Origin: Aptenodytes patagonicus
Lineage: Eukaryota > Chordata > Aves > Sphenisciformes > Spheniscidae
Direction of reading: 5' to 3'
DNA length: 64,000 nt
NCBI RefSeq assembly: GCF_965638725.1
Contig: NC_134950.1
Location: forward strand, 143,583,636 to 143,647,635
Part shown: piece by piece, positions 27,451 to 37,305 of the stretch
Layout of the letters: every line of letters begins with the position of its first letter
Numbering within the stretch: position 1 is the stretch's first letter
Notes under the pieces: generated by a model
Database searches by the model: none
The model's input: only the letters and a program-made list of their open reading frames with translations
What the model was told of the DNA's origin: nothing
Translations under genes and position numbers: made by a program

Positions 27451-27702
27451 TCACATCATTTGTGGTCTCTGCATTGTGTCTTGATGTGGAGAAGAATACC
27501 AGTGAGAATAGCCAGGCATGTAGCTGTTGGGAGGCATATTGACTCCCTTGGCAGAAGCTGAAACGTCCCAGACTGGAGGCAGAGCCGGAGAGCGAGGGGA
27601 GAGGGCGGCAGAGCCGGGCAGAGGGTCGCTCTCGTGGGGGTTGCTGCCCTGCTTCAGCAGCTTCTTGAATTTGGAGCGTTTGTTCTGAAACCAGATCTTC
27701 AC
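27451..27702 (-). CDS. DLX6: DLX6 coding exon 3 (recognition helix and C-terminus)
   Basis: The acceptor GTTCACAG precedes 27702. The exon starts [19 protein letters not shown] and ends [10 protein letters not shown] followed by a stop at 27453-27451, 83 residues. It includes the DLX6-specific [23 protein letters not shown] segment. Confidence 0.97.
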   Translation of the reverse strand: MKIWFQNKRSKFKKLLKQGSNPHESDPLPGSAALSPRSPALPPVWDVSASAKGVNMPPNSYMPGYSHWYSSPHQDTMQRPQMM

Positions 27703-30700
27703 CTGTGAACCGAAACGCAGCAGATATTAGGCTGCCGTCAGCACCCAGGGCCCGGCAGGGGAGACCCCGGGGGCCGTGGGTTTGCTCTAGAGAAGGTCTT
27801 GAGAGCCCAGGCCAGTCGGGTGTGGAGCTGGGGATGGGGAGAGGGGAAGGAGGGGTAGCTACTGCTGCTCTCGGGCTCTGGATGCAGCTGGAGAGAACAG
27901 GAGAGGCAGAGCGGAGCTGGAAAGCGAGAGGGATGCAGGTTTTACCCCGGAACGTTATTTTCCCTGGGCAGGCCAGATTGATGGAGCTGAAACAGAGTAC
28001 GTGCTCTGAGCTCTCCTGCTTTAACGCCTCATTCAGAATTTTGGAGGTCATTTGATCGTTTGGGCAAACCGTTGTCAAACGCGGGCAATCATCTGATTTT
28101 GTGCCAGGAGACAGGAGCCAATAGACAAAGGGCATCTTACAAAGAAATCGCGCATCCGAAAACACGCACGATCAAGCGGTCCTTGCTGATGTGACGGGGG
28201 AGGAGGCACAATGGAACGGGGATTGTGGCTTTATTTTAAAAGCTGTTTTTAAAGAAAGGAACATTCTCTTCTCTCGGCGAGTAATTGGCTACCAAGATTG
28301 CTCGGGGTCTCATCCTGCTCCTAATACAGCAGAACTCCCGAGGAGGGAGCCTGCGCTCGATGAGGTGTGCAAGGATCGGGCCCGCTCTGGCAGATCAGAA
28401 TTATTATAGAAATTATGTATATGTAAGACATATATACACACATATTTCTTAAAATCAAACAAACAAAGAAAACAATTCCCACACGTGTATTTGACCTTGC
28501 AAACTTTGCAGACGTAATGTTAGGGCATAAGCAGGAGTGCTTGTCTACCTGCATGCTCGGGATCGGGCCCCTAAATCTACGCGCGCGAGAGAGAAAGCGA
28601 GACAGCAGAGAGACAGAGCATGCATGCGAAGGATACCAAAATCCCATTTGCAAAGCCATCGGGTCTATTCCCATGATTAATGTTTGCTGAGTATTTAAAA
28701 ATCGCTGGCTGGAAGCGACTGTTATCAATGACAATGATAAAATCCTGAAGCTATTTGTTAAGCTCATAAATTCGCATGATTACATTTTACCCGAATTGAT
28801 CCCATCTATCCGTGCACTTCTCCCCAAACCCCAGCCTGGGAAGCCTGTAATGCCTCATGTGTCTTTCAAGCTTAAATTAGCAGAATGGCACAGCTACTCC
28901 AACCACACTTAACTATGGCTTAACCTGCTATAATTTTGTACACGGCTGTCTTTGATCTTCAGATCTATTATCACCTTTCGTACATTTTGCCCAAGGGTAA
29001 CCACTGCACTTGCGTTAGTCATCCAGGATGAATTAACTATTGATTTTACAGGTATTTCCTAGCGTGTCCCTGCTTCCTCTCTACCTATAGGTTGCTACGA
29101 GGCAGCTTTGCTTTGCTTTCAGCCCTACCTCAGGCCCAGCGATTCTTTGCCTTTGTTTTGTTCTCCTTTTCACAGCTGGGCAATTGCATCTCGGTGCTGG
29201 GATTATCCGAAAACATAGGCAATTTTAAAATGTTACGTGTGGCATCGAAAGGGAGCGCTTGCTCGCCAGACGGCTGAGGGAAGGGCGCATTCAGCTCCTT
29301 CTGCGGTAGAGCGGTCTCTCTGTCGTGCATTAGATAAGTTCTATCACATATAGACGGGGGACGGTGTGCGTTTACCTTTTCTACCGTTCCCGTACAGAGG
29401 CCAAAACGTCTAGGGAGCATCGTACTTTGCTTGGCCTTTATTGCTCGCGCAGGATTTCAGTGGTTTGGGATTCCCAGTAATTACCTGTGTCTGGGTAAGT
29501 CCTAATGAAGCTGCCAGTTCAGCTCTCTCTGGAAGTGCCAGGTACTGAGTCTGCTGAAAGCGATGATTTAAAGCCTGGAGTTGTAGACTAGAGTAAATGG
29601 TTCGAGGCTTCCGAATCTTTTTCCCTTTTCCATTGAATCTGATTTCACCGTTTTCAATCACTGTGGTTTTTTGCTGATCTGCAAGCAAAACAACACAGCT
29701 GAAACATCACCCTCCTTAGCTATTTAACGCGGGCATTTTGGCTGCCACGGCTCCTAAAAACCCAGCAGCCTGCCCCGACGCCGGTTCAACCCCATCGCGT
29801 ACACACGGGCTCCGGCTCCTTAAAGGCACGCCGCGACGCACGCTGCTGCTTGGGAGCTACCGGGAGAAAAAACAGCTGTCCGGGCGTAGTGGGCACGCTG
29901 CCGTTCGCCCGGGGTGTGTGTGTGGAATTATTTAAAAAAAAAAAAAAAAAAATTAAAATAAAGTGCAGCACTGGCTTCGTGAGGGGATGCCCGGTTCCAG
30001 GGCCATCCAGGTTTTACCCAGCTAATTGACTTCGCGTCGCCAGCTTGGTGGTCAGTGAATCACCAGTCCGAGACTTTCAACAATGCTTTTCTCCCCCCGC
30101 CCCCCCGCCGTGCCCCTCCGGATGAATACGCACAAACGAGCGGCTCCCTGCAAAAAAATACATAAATCAGACGGCCCCCGAGCGGAATGCGACCCGCTCG
30201 CCTGGAAACTTTCACTCCTCAGGTGTTAGCAGGAATTCTGCCCAAAGCCGGTCCCGCCGTAACAAAGGAGCGCCGAGCGCAGCCCCCTGCCCGCCGGCCG
30301 CGGGGCGAGCGGGGAGGCGCCGGTGCCCAGCGCCGCGGTACAGCCGGCAGCCGCCGCCGGCGGGGGGGGAGCGCGGCGGCCCCGCCGCTGGGTACCGGAG
30401 CAGTAGGCCCGCGGAGGGGCCGCAGGAACAAGCAACCCCCCCTTTTCTCCCCGCCGCCCCGCGCACCCCAGGGCCGGCGTCTCCCTCGGCGGGAGCGGGG
30501 GCCGCGGCGGGGGTCGTTGTGCAGATGCCCGGGGGTGGCCGGGGAGAGGCCCGGGGACGCGGGGAGCGGGGGAGAAGCTGGCAGCGGGTTAGGGAAGCGG
30601 TGCCGGCTCACCTGCGTCGTCCGCCCGCGTCTGGCTGGCCGCGCTGCTGTTGTGGTAGGACTGGAGGTAAGGGCTGTGCTGCGAGTGGCTCACGTAGGGG

Positions 30701-30972
30701 TAGGCGGCCAGCGAGCGGTGGTTGTAGGAGCCGGCGCTGCCGGAGTAGGGCGAGCTGTGGTGGTGATGCTGGTGGTGCGGGTGCGAGCCGGCGGCGGAGT
30801 GCAGGCAGTGCAGCGGGTAGTGGGCGCCGGCCATGGCCGGCGAGCTCTGCTGGGAGTGGGGCGGCGGCGGCGGCTGCGGCGGCGGCGGCTGCTGCTGCCC
30901 GAACTCCATGAAGGCGGATTTGGAGGAGTCTTGCGCGTCCAGCCCGTCAGCCATCGTAGTCATGGTCATCAT
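27451..30972 (-). CDS. DLX6: DLX6 homeobox transcription factor, complete, 3 exons
   Basis: On the - strand, 30972-30612, 29678-29485 and 27702-27451 join into 268 residues. The protein starts [11 protein letters not shown] and ends [10 protein letters not shown], both typical of vertebrate DLX6. It is a nuclear homeodomain regulator partly redundant with DLX5. The N-terminus has a short Gln-Pro tract (about residues 26-38) and a His-rich segment (about 64-72). The homeodomain spans about 142-201, with WFQNKR at 189-194 carrying Gln50 and Asn51. Intron 1 is phase 1 after residue 120; intron 2 is phase 0 after 185, matching DLX5. Long poly-Gln and poly-Ala runs known in human DLX6 are missing, making this protein shorter. 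The first ATG has a weak context (T at -3) while MADGL has A at -3 and G at +4, so initiation at residue 7 is possible. It is convergent with DLX5. Confidence 0.97.
27703..29484 (-). other. DLX6: DLX6 intron 2 with a possible conserved AT-rich block
   Basis: The intron has GTAATT at its 5' end and CAG at its 3' end on the - strand. The part 28660-29060 is AT-rich, free of recognised repeats and dense in ATTA/TAAT cores, suggesting an intronic enhancer. No exon is visible inside. Confidence 0.4.
29485..29678 (-). CDS. DLX6: DLX6 coding exon 2 (homeodomain helices 1-2)
   Basis: The acceptor reads TTGCTTGCAG just before 29678, and the donor is CAG|GTAATT at 29485/29484. The exon completes an Asp codon and then encodes [20 protein letters not shown] and the homeodomain through LTQTQ. 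Its 194 nt plus 361 nt give exactly 185 codons. Confidence 0.97.
29679..30611 (-). other. DLX6: DLX6 intron 1
   Basis: The intron starts GTGAGC and ends TTGCAG on the - strand. The 5' part (30180-30600) is CpG-island sequence; the 3' part contains a poly-A run (29932-29952 on +). Confidence 0.7.
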
Positions 30973-31100
30973 CAAAGTTTGGGAGGGAGAGCGCGGCGCT
31001 CCCCGGCTCGCCCCCCGCGCTCTGCCTCCTCTCTGCCCAGCCACCGCCGCTCCCCTTACCCGCCGCGGCACCGCTGGAGAGGCGGCGGTGATTTAATTTA
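30060..31100. other. DLX6: CpG island over DLX6 exon 1
   Basis: GC-rich sequence spanning the end of intron 1, exon 1 and the 5' UTR of DLX6. Confidence 0.8.
30612..30972 (-). CDS. DLX6: DLX6 coding exon 1
   Basis: On the - strand the exon begins at ATG 30972-30970 and ends at donor CAG|GTGAGC (30612/30611). It encodes 120 residues plus one base. Features are the [21 protein letters not shown] start, proline tract, His-rich stretch, and the [11 protein letters not shown] and [16 protein letters not shown] segments shared with DLX5-like proteins. The frame is open for another 33 codons upstream, which I treat as 5' UTR. Confidence 0.96.
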
Positions 31101-31180
31101 ATTTCTTTTCTTTTTTTTTTTTTTTTTTTTCTTTTCCGCCTTTTTTTTTTCCTTCCCCCCCCCCTCCTCTCCAAGGAGCC
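30973..31180 (-). promoter_or_regulatory. DLX6: DLX6 5' UTR / core promoter region
   Basis: This CpG-rich stretch precedes the DLX6 ATG. On the DLX6 strand it contains long A-runs (T-runs on + at about 31105-31151). No clear TATA box lies near the ATG. The start site is unknown and the boundaries are inferred. Confidence 0.45.
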
Positions 31181-31333
31181 GTTGTGCGAGGGGCCTCGTT
31201 CACTGAGGGAGGGGAGGAAGGGGAGGGCGGTGTGCGGGGTGTGTGGAGGGGGAGGGCGGGCTACTCCCGCCGCTTTTTTGCGCCGCTCTTTTCCTTCATC
31301 CCCCCGGCGCGTGGGGTGGGTGGTTTTTTTTTT

Positions 31334-31402
31334 GGGGGGTGGGGGGGGGGTGGGGACGGGGGGAGGCCGGGCGTGGGGGGGGGGGGGGAGGGGGAGGGGG
31401 TG
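31334..31402 (+). repeat. G-tract array with G-quadruplex potential
   Basis: Consecutive G runs of 4 to 14 separated by one to a few bases occupy this stretch on the + strand. Many four-tract G-quadruplex combinations are possible. About 160 bp further the skew reverses to C-rich (31561-31765). Confidence 0.7.
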
Positions 31403-31499
31403 TTTAAAGGTGGGAGCCGGGAAAGTTGGGGCTCCGGCGCTTCGACTTGAAGGGCAGGGACGCGCACAAGTCGAATGGTTCGTCTCCGGAGGGCAGCGC

Positions 31500-31535
31500 C
31501 TCCCTCATTGGTCACTCAACCCCCTGACGTCACCG
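31500..31535. promoter_or_regulatory. CRE and inverted CCAAT box upstream of DLX6
   Basis: A perfect cAMP response element TGACGTCA lies at 31525-31532, and ATTGG (CCAAT on the - strand) at 31507-31511. They are 14 bases apart, about 540-560 bp upstream of the DLX6 start codon on its strand. Such spacing is common in CpG-island promoters. Function is inferred. Confidence 0.5.
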
Positions 31536-31547
31536 CCCCGCCGCGCC

Positions 31548-31567
31548 GGCAGCGCGCGCGCGCTGCC
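31548..31567. repeat. 20-bp perfect CG palindrome
   Basis: GGCAGC, a run of alternating CG, then GCTGCC reads identically on both strands. It lies 21 bp before the 38-bp inverted repeat and 15 bp after the CRE. The alternating CG core could adopt Z-DNA. Confidence 0.85.
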
Positions 31568-31765
31568 CGCCCCCCCCCACCCCTCCCCCCCCTTTCCCCC
31601 ACCCGCGCGCGGGGCGCGGAGCGCGCCTTGCGCGCTCCGCGCCCCGCGCGCGGGTGGGGGAAAGGGGAGCGCCTGCCCTCCTCCCCCCCTCCTCCCCCCC
31701 CCCCCCAAAATCACGCATCCCCCACACTACACGACCCCCTCCGTTCCCCCCCCACCCCCCACCCC
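31561..31765 (-). repeat. C-rich tract (G-quadruplex potential on - strand)
   Basis: C-runs of 6-14 bases dominate both flanks of the 38-bp hairpin, giving G-tracts on the - strand, which is the DLX6 coding strand. Confidence 0.6.
31589..31667. repeat. Perfect 38-bp inverted repeat with 3-nt loop
   Basis: The left arm (31589-31626) and right arm (31630-31667) are exact reverse complements, separated by CTT. The arms consist of a C/T-rich part, CACCC, and a GC-only part. Single strands of this stretch would form a very stable hairpin. It could be a genuine promoter palindrome or a fold-back sequencing or assembly artefact. Confidence 0.9.
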
Positions 31766-31859
31766 GCCTTGCGCGGTATTTTCGCTGCGGCGAAGCGCCG
31801 CGCAGCGCATTTTTTCCCCCGCTGAAAGCAGCGGCGGCAGCAGCTCCCGTAATCGCTTT

Positions 31860-32460
31860 CAAATATATGCAAATGGCTAGGTGCGGTTGGCGGTTTTGGC
31901 AAAAGCTTGATTAGGATATAAACGACCCAAGGAAAAAAAAAAGTGCCTGCGCCCTAAATTTGTCTTTAGATTACAATTCCAGTTGATTTTATTTTATTGT
32001 CAACATTGTTAATGATAAAAATAGAGTCGTTTTACAGTTATTTTTACTTTCTGGAAGGAGGCAATTAGACTTCTAATCAGGAATACACAAAAATCTCCCA
32101 TGATTAACTGCAGTACTTTGTTCAAATTGCTGCTATAAAATTCAGAACAATTTGCCTGTAATGATTATGGACTGGGTTTATTTTGGGAGGTGGAATAAAA
32201 GTGGATATAGCATAAATTATCCTCTAATTATACACCAGTGTCGCCTCAATTATCCTCTTATCAAAATGGTTGTCTAACTGCCGCATTTAGTTTCAATTCT
32301 CTCCTTTTTTCTATAAAAAGAACTTCATACCTTGTTATTATTAATCCATTTATTATTTGCAAGGGGATTTATATCCGAACATCCAGGTGGTATTACCACT
32401 TCTCTTTCAAAGATGGACTGGGGAAAGACATTAAGTTTGATCCAGCACGGCGGAGGATCT
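31860..32460. promoter_or_regulatory. Candidate conserved enhancer upstream of DLX6
   Basis: A sharp change from CpG island to AT-rich unique sequence occurs near 31860. A perfect octamer ATGCAAAT (31867-31874) and a + strand TATAAA (31917-31922) are followed by many TAAT, ATTA and GATTAA cores to 32290. This composition matches the intergenic enhancers. It lies about 0.9 kb upstream of the DLX6 ATG. Conservation is not checked. Confidence 0.5.
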
Positions 32461-32530
32461 CTCTCTCTCCCCTCTCCTCTCTCTCCCCTCTCTCTCTCTC
32501 ACTCCCTCTCTCTTTTTTTCCCCCTTTCCC
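32459..32530 (+). repeat. CT-rich microsatellite
   Basis: CTCT units and T/C runs fill this stretch. Confidence 0.85.
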
Positions 32531-33800
32531 TCGCTTAAATCTCATCGCGTCCAGCTAAGCATGAACTCCAGAGACAGACCCCACCGGAGAGGACTGAGGT
32601 AGGAAGGACCCGGCGGAACTCGCTAAGCCTAGAGAAATCCGAAAGTTGCTCTAGATGGGGAAACGGGCTGGAGGCTTCGGGCTTTGAAAACCAACACCGG
32701 CACCAGCAGCCGCCGCTTGCAAAACCCCGCACAGCCCAGAGACATCCCCAGACCCAGCACAGGTCCTGACACTGCCTCTCACAGCGACGTTGCCTGAGGA
32801 TTGGTTTCCAGATTTTGCAGATGGTTTTTTTTCTTAACGCGTCGCTTTTGGAAATATTTAGAGGGGTTTTATTTTTCACTCTGGGATTCCCCCCCCCTCC
32901 CCCTTTCCTTTTCTTCATTTATTTTTGGGTTTTGCTTCTCCACAGCCCGGTCATTAGCTCTGGGAAGCCGGGGGATGCGAGCCCCCTGTTTGCATACCGC
33001 ACCGTCCATGGGGGTGGGGGGGAAGGGGGATGCGAAGCGATGCTCGATCGGTGGCAGGGCATAACCCGCAGTCTCTCGGTGCTTATAGTTCAGCTGGGTT
33101 ATTTCAGGGGTGTGTGTGTGGGGGGGATGTATTTTTTCCTGGGCGGCTGGGATGTTTTGTGCCCCCTTACCCACCCTCTCATCGTTGTTTCACTTCTTGA
33201 GCCCTTGGAGTCGGTTCAGTAACTCTGAATGCAGTTGTAAGTGTCTTGCCTTGTTCTCCTGCTTTTAACAAGGGTTCCACTTTAACACGCGAAAGGGTAA
33301 CCCGATCCAGGCGTTTACAAACCTACAATGAATAAAAATATAGAGAAAGGGGAAGAAAAGGGAAAGAATTCCTACTGGGACTCTTTATTTATAGGTGTAG
33401 GTAATGTACTCAATAGGAACAGGTACATTTGGCAGTTTTATTGCTTTATACCCTCCAGCTTGCTGTTAACATCATGAAGGCGTTTTTTTCGCAGGTGCAC
33501 ATACTAGCATTTTCTCCAGCAGCAAGAGCATGCATAACAAAAGGTGTCAGAAAATGGGCTGGGGAGTGTTTGCAACACGTTGCTTTCTTATTTCGAAATA
33601 ATTCCTGCCGCATAATGGATGCTAACCCGGGAATGGGGGAAAGTTGGGCAGGAGAGGAGACCGGTTTGAAAGAATACCTAGATGCCGCCTTAGCGAAGGG
33701 AATAAGGCGTCTGAGTCAGGCAACGTGAAACAAAAAGGAGGAGAAGAAGAAAAGGCAGGGAGAGTCTGCAGGAGCTGCTCCCTTCGATAGGCAGCAAACG
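32531..33800. other. Noncoding stretch between CpG islands
   Basis: Mixed composition with short unrelated open frames and a GTGTGTGTGGGGGGG run near 33111-33127. No gene is recognised. Confidence 0.35.
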
Positions 33801-35480
33801 GAGTTACATGTGCATCCCTCGCCCAGCCTAGCTGACGGGAGAACTGCGGTGGGGCGAGCGGGTGTCGCACCCGCGGGACAGGCAGCGGCTCCGGGTGCGG
33901 GCCGGGGGGAGAGGCGGTGCCGCGGGGGTGCGGGAGCCCCCGCGGAGCCGTCGGTGGGCGCCTGCGGGAGGGAAGCGCCGGGCACCCGGCGCTGCCCTTC
34001 CCCGCGATGCTCAGACATCCTCGTCTGTCGTCAGGACAGTTGACTCCATCCAGCCTCACACCGATAATTTTCCCCAATTTAATTAGGCAAATCTCTCGGT
34101 ATGGAGCTGCCGGTGATTGGTCGATGTTAATGACTCGGCTGCAAAGAGTCACGCTGCTTGTCAATATTTATTGTTTTATTTTCTTTTTCTCCCCCCCCAT
34201 CCCCCTTTTCCCCGTGGCCTCTGGCACGAAGGATCCGTGCCTGCGGGGAGGGGGAGCGCGGCGCGGCCGGGGCACGGCGGGTGGCGGGGATGGGCTGCAC
34301 GGCGCGGCACGGCACGGCACGGCACGGCGCGGCACGGCTCCGCTGCTTGCCCGACGGAGCTGCCCCGTGCCCCGCCGCCTTGCCCCCCCTCCCGTTACCC
34401 GCACCGGGGGACGGTAGGCAAAGGGGCCCGGGGGGGGCAATAGGGGCCCGAGCCGTGCCTTGGTAGAGTCGGCAGCTGTAGGGGTATTTCTTCTCCGAGG
34501 GGCAGGCAGGCCCCGGGCCCGCGCTTTGGCGGCGGGGCGGGGGGTGCCGGGGCGGCCAGAGATCCCTGCCCGCCGGGAGCCCGCACTGCCGGGCACCGGC
34601 CCTCCCCGGCTCCGGCTTCCGTGCAGCCGAGCTCCGTTACCGGCCTCCTCCTGAGGAAATTAGACCTGAATCAATAGCTGTGGACGCACCGGAGCAGTGG
34701 GGTGCTCATTTCCAGGGTGGGTGACTCATGAAAAGGGGGGGGCGGACACCCCGCACCTCCTAGTCCCCTCGCACTGAAGTGCCTCCGAAAGCGAGCAGGC
34801 AGCAGTCACGAGTGGGGCGCGGAGCTGCGGGGGCGGGAGCCCGCGGGAGCTCCCCGGGAGCTGCGCGGGGCCGGACGGGCCAGCAGCCGGGCCGGCTGGG
34901 GCAAGGTGCGAGTCAGGGGGCGGCTGGGGACTGCCCTGGGGCGGGAGCACCCGCGCCGCCGCCTGAGAGCACCCGTCCCTCCCCGGGGAAAGGCAGCAGG
35001 AGCTCATCGCCTGCGACCCCCCTGCCTGGCTTCTCCGCTCCTTCCGCGGCTAAACCCGAGCTCCCGGGGAGGGAGGCTGCAGCCCTGGCCGAGGGCGATA
35101 GGGATGCGCCCTGCGCGTTGCTCCGCGCCCTGCCCGCTCCGGAGCGCGGGCAGCACCGCGCCCTGCCCGCGCATCCCTGGCCGGGCTTCTTCCCTCACCC
35201 CCGGGTTAATCTTCCATTTTCCCTGGGGATGCGCTCCCCAAGTCACCTTCGCTCGCCTGGAGGGCAGGGAGGCCTTTGCACCCCGAGAGGGATTAGGACC
35301 AGTCCCTCTCCTCCCCCAGACTGGCTGAGAGCCGCGGGGGCAGCGCGGCCTTCTCCCCGCCCCCCCCCACCCCCCCCCACTGGTGCTCCCCCGCTCCGCT
35401 GCCGCGGTGAGGGGCGGAGAGCGTGGCACCGCGCTCCGCGCTCCCTGTGCCCCAGGACTGGGTGACTTCGTGCTACCGGT
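33800..35480. other. CpG island with ACGGC pentamer repeat
   Basis: CG-dense sequence broken by an AT-rich stretch (34015-34210). A near-perfect ACGGC/GCGGC five-base repeat occupies 34298-34340. No coding exon is recognised. Confidence 0.6.
34298..34340 (+). repeat. ACGGC pentanucleotide microsatellite
   Basis: About eight five-base units of GGCAC/GGCGC type in a row. Confidence 0.85.
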
Positions 35481-35509
35481 CCTCCGTGTCACCTTAAACC
35501 GCGTCGCTT

Positions 35510-35770
35510 TAATGATGTTTGCGGGTAGTACTTTCAAAAGACCAAAGCGTGTGTGCGTGGTTTAAAGTCACATTTGTGAGTCGAAAGATGTCACACAACA
35601 GACACAACAGTTAGAAGGGGCTGACGAACAACAGGAAACGGGGTTCTATTTTTAGGGTATAATAGGAAGTTAATATAAGCGGCCAGAGGCTTCCTATATG
35701 CCTCCGAGCACCTTCTGTTCCATTCATTCATTCATTCATTCATGCGTTCAACAATAACAACAGGGGAAAA
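35510..35770. promoter_or_regulatory. Candidate regulatory block with MEF2 site and CATT repeat
   Basis: An AT-richer block contains CTATTTTTAG (35646-35655), a full MEF2 consensus, then TAATATAAGCGGCC. A (CATT)n microsatellite follows at 35721-35742. MEF2C is known to act upstream of DLX5/6 in pharyngeal arches, but its binding here is inference. Confidence 0.4.
35721..35742 (+). repeat. CATT tetranucleotide microsatellite
   Basis: Five perfect units of CATT followed by a partial one. Confidence 0.85.
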
Positions 35771-36399
35771 TAAACATTCCCGTTCCGTTTCTCATCCCCT
35801 CCTTCCCGGGAAGTCCTGCTCTGGTGTTTGCACGGGTGGGCTCTGCGAGCGGAGTCCCTCTTTCGGGTTGTTTAGCTTGTTTGTTGGTTTGTTGGGGGGT
35901 GTAGCTGATGGCGTTCATCAGGCGAGGCTCCCCCAAGATGCTCTCGTTGGGGGGGGTCCTGCCCGCAGAAGGAGTGCGCAGGGGCTGAGGGCTGCTCTCT
36001 GGGAGTATATATCCCCCCTCCCCAATTCACACCAGAGTCTGGGAGAGTGTTTTCTGTCGCGCTCCGGCCAGGGTGGCTGGGAAAGTCCGAGAGAAGCTTA
36101 TTTCAGGAATGATGTTAGTGCGTGTTTTTTCGCGGGAAGCCCATGTACGTGCATGAAGCGCATCTTGCAACAGGATTTTTAAAAGGGGCAGAGAATGCTG
36201 GGGGAGGGGTGGTGGAAGGTTAGTGCCTGAGCCCGGTTTTTTAGCCACAGAACGGAATGCACAAAGCAATCGAAAGGCACTCGGGCGAGAGTGGGGGTCT
36301 CCTGCAGAGTGGTGGTGGGAAAATCTCGAGAGAAGTAGAAAGCCGGAGAATATTCCCGCTGGCGGCGATCCGCTCCAGATGCATTTTTGCGGAGAGGCT
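35771..36399. other. Noncoding stretch, nothing recognised
   Basis: Mixed composition; no gene or named repeat. Confidence 0.35.
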
Positions 36400-36620
36400 C
36401 CCTCCGCAGAGGCACGGGACTCTCCCCGGCTGGAGCGCGGCTTTGGCGGCCGCCAAACTTGCGCCCACGCCCCGCGCGGCCGTGGCGCTCCGCGGGTGTC
36501 CGCGGCCGCACGACGCGGGTGTGCACGGCGGCTGCCCGGCACGGCTCGACACGGCACGGCTCGGCACGGCACGGTACGGCTGGGCAGCCGCCGTCCTGCC
36601 CTGGCAGCGCGGCTCTGCCC
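36400..36620. other. Small CpG island with GGCAC pentamer repeat
   Basis: CG-dense sequence with an imperfect repeat of ACGGC and TCGGC units at 36537-36583. Confidence 0.6.
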
Positions 36621-37305
36621 GCTCCCAGAGAGGCTACAACAAAATATCTCGCCTTGCATCTGCCGATGGCCATTTTTTTCCCGGTCTCTCAAGGCTGTTT
36701 ACCCCAAAACACATGGCCTCCTTTCTTTCTGCCAGCATGTCATATTGCCATCGTCTTAATAGCAGCTGAGTGGTGAGCAAAGGCTCCCGCAAAAGGAGGT
36801 CACCTCCTCAGGCTGGAAGCGAGCTATTTTAAGGAGAGGCTGGGGAATTTGAGCGCTGCCAGTGCGAGAGCAAGAGCGGAGCGGAGGCTCCTCTGGATTT
36901 CAACCCACTAACATTATAACAGACAGGCAGGCGTCAATGGCTTTCCATACCGCGAGTGTGAAGGAAGTGGCAGGGAGGCGGAGGGGGGGGTAAACCCCAG
37001 CCCAGCCTCGCAGATGGATCACACACGCCGCTCTCTCTGTTGTAGCGTGGGTCAAAATAATAGGAGTCAGAAGGGGAAAGATCCAGAGGGAACCAGCCAC
37101 TGTCTCTTGTACAGATTTGTAGCGAAGCCTTCGCTGTAATTAAAACCTTACAGCCAGATTCATTCAATGTGTGGCTCTGCAGAGGGTCGGGGGTTGGGGC
37201 TTTTTGTCTGGTTAATGTTTTGTCGGGTTGTTGTCGTTGGTTGCTTTCCCTGATGGGGGGTGGGGGTGTATGGGGGGGAGGCTGGATATCTGCTTTAAAA
37301 TGGAA
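36621..37305. other. Noncoding stretch, nothing recognised
   Basis: No gene or named repeat; G-runs near 36985-36991 and 37254-37280. Confidence 0.35.

Noticed and set aside
27344-28165. 273-codon open frame on the - strand
   Set aside because: It overlaps DLX6 exon 3 and intron 2 in another frame; exon 3 in the proper frame gives the conserved DLX6 C-terminus.
30973-31071. 33-residue N-terminal extension of DLX6
   Set aside because: The frame is open, but vertebrate DLX6 starts [11 protein letters not shown] and the upstream residues are Arg/Gly-rich 5' UTR translation.
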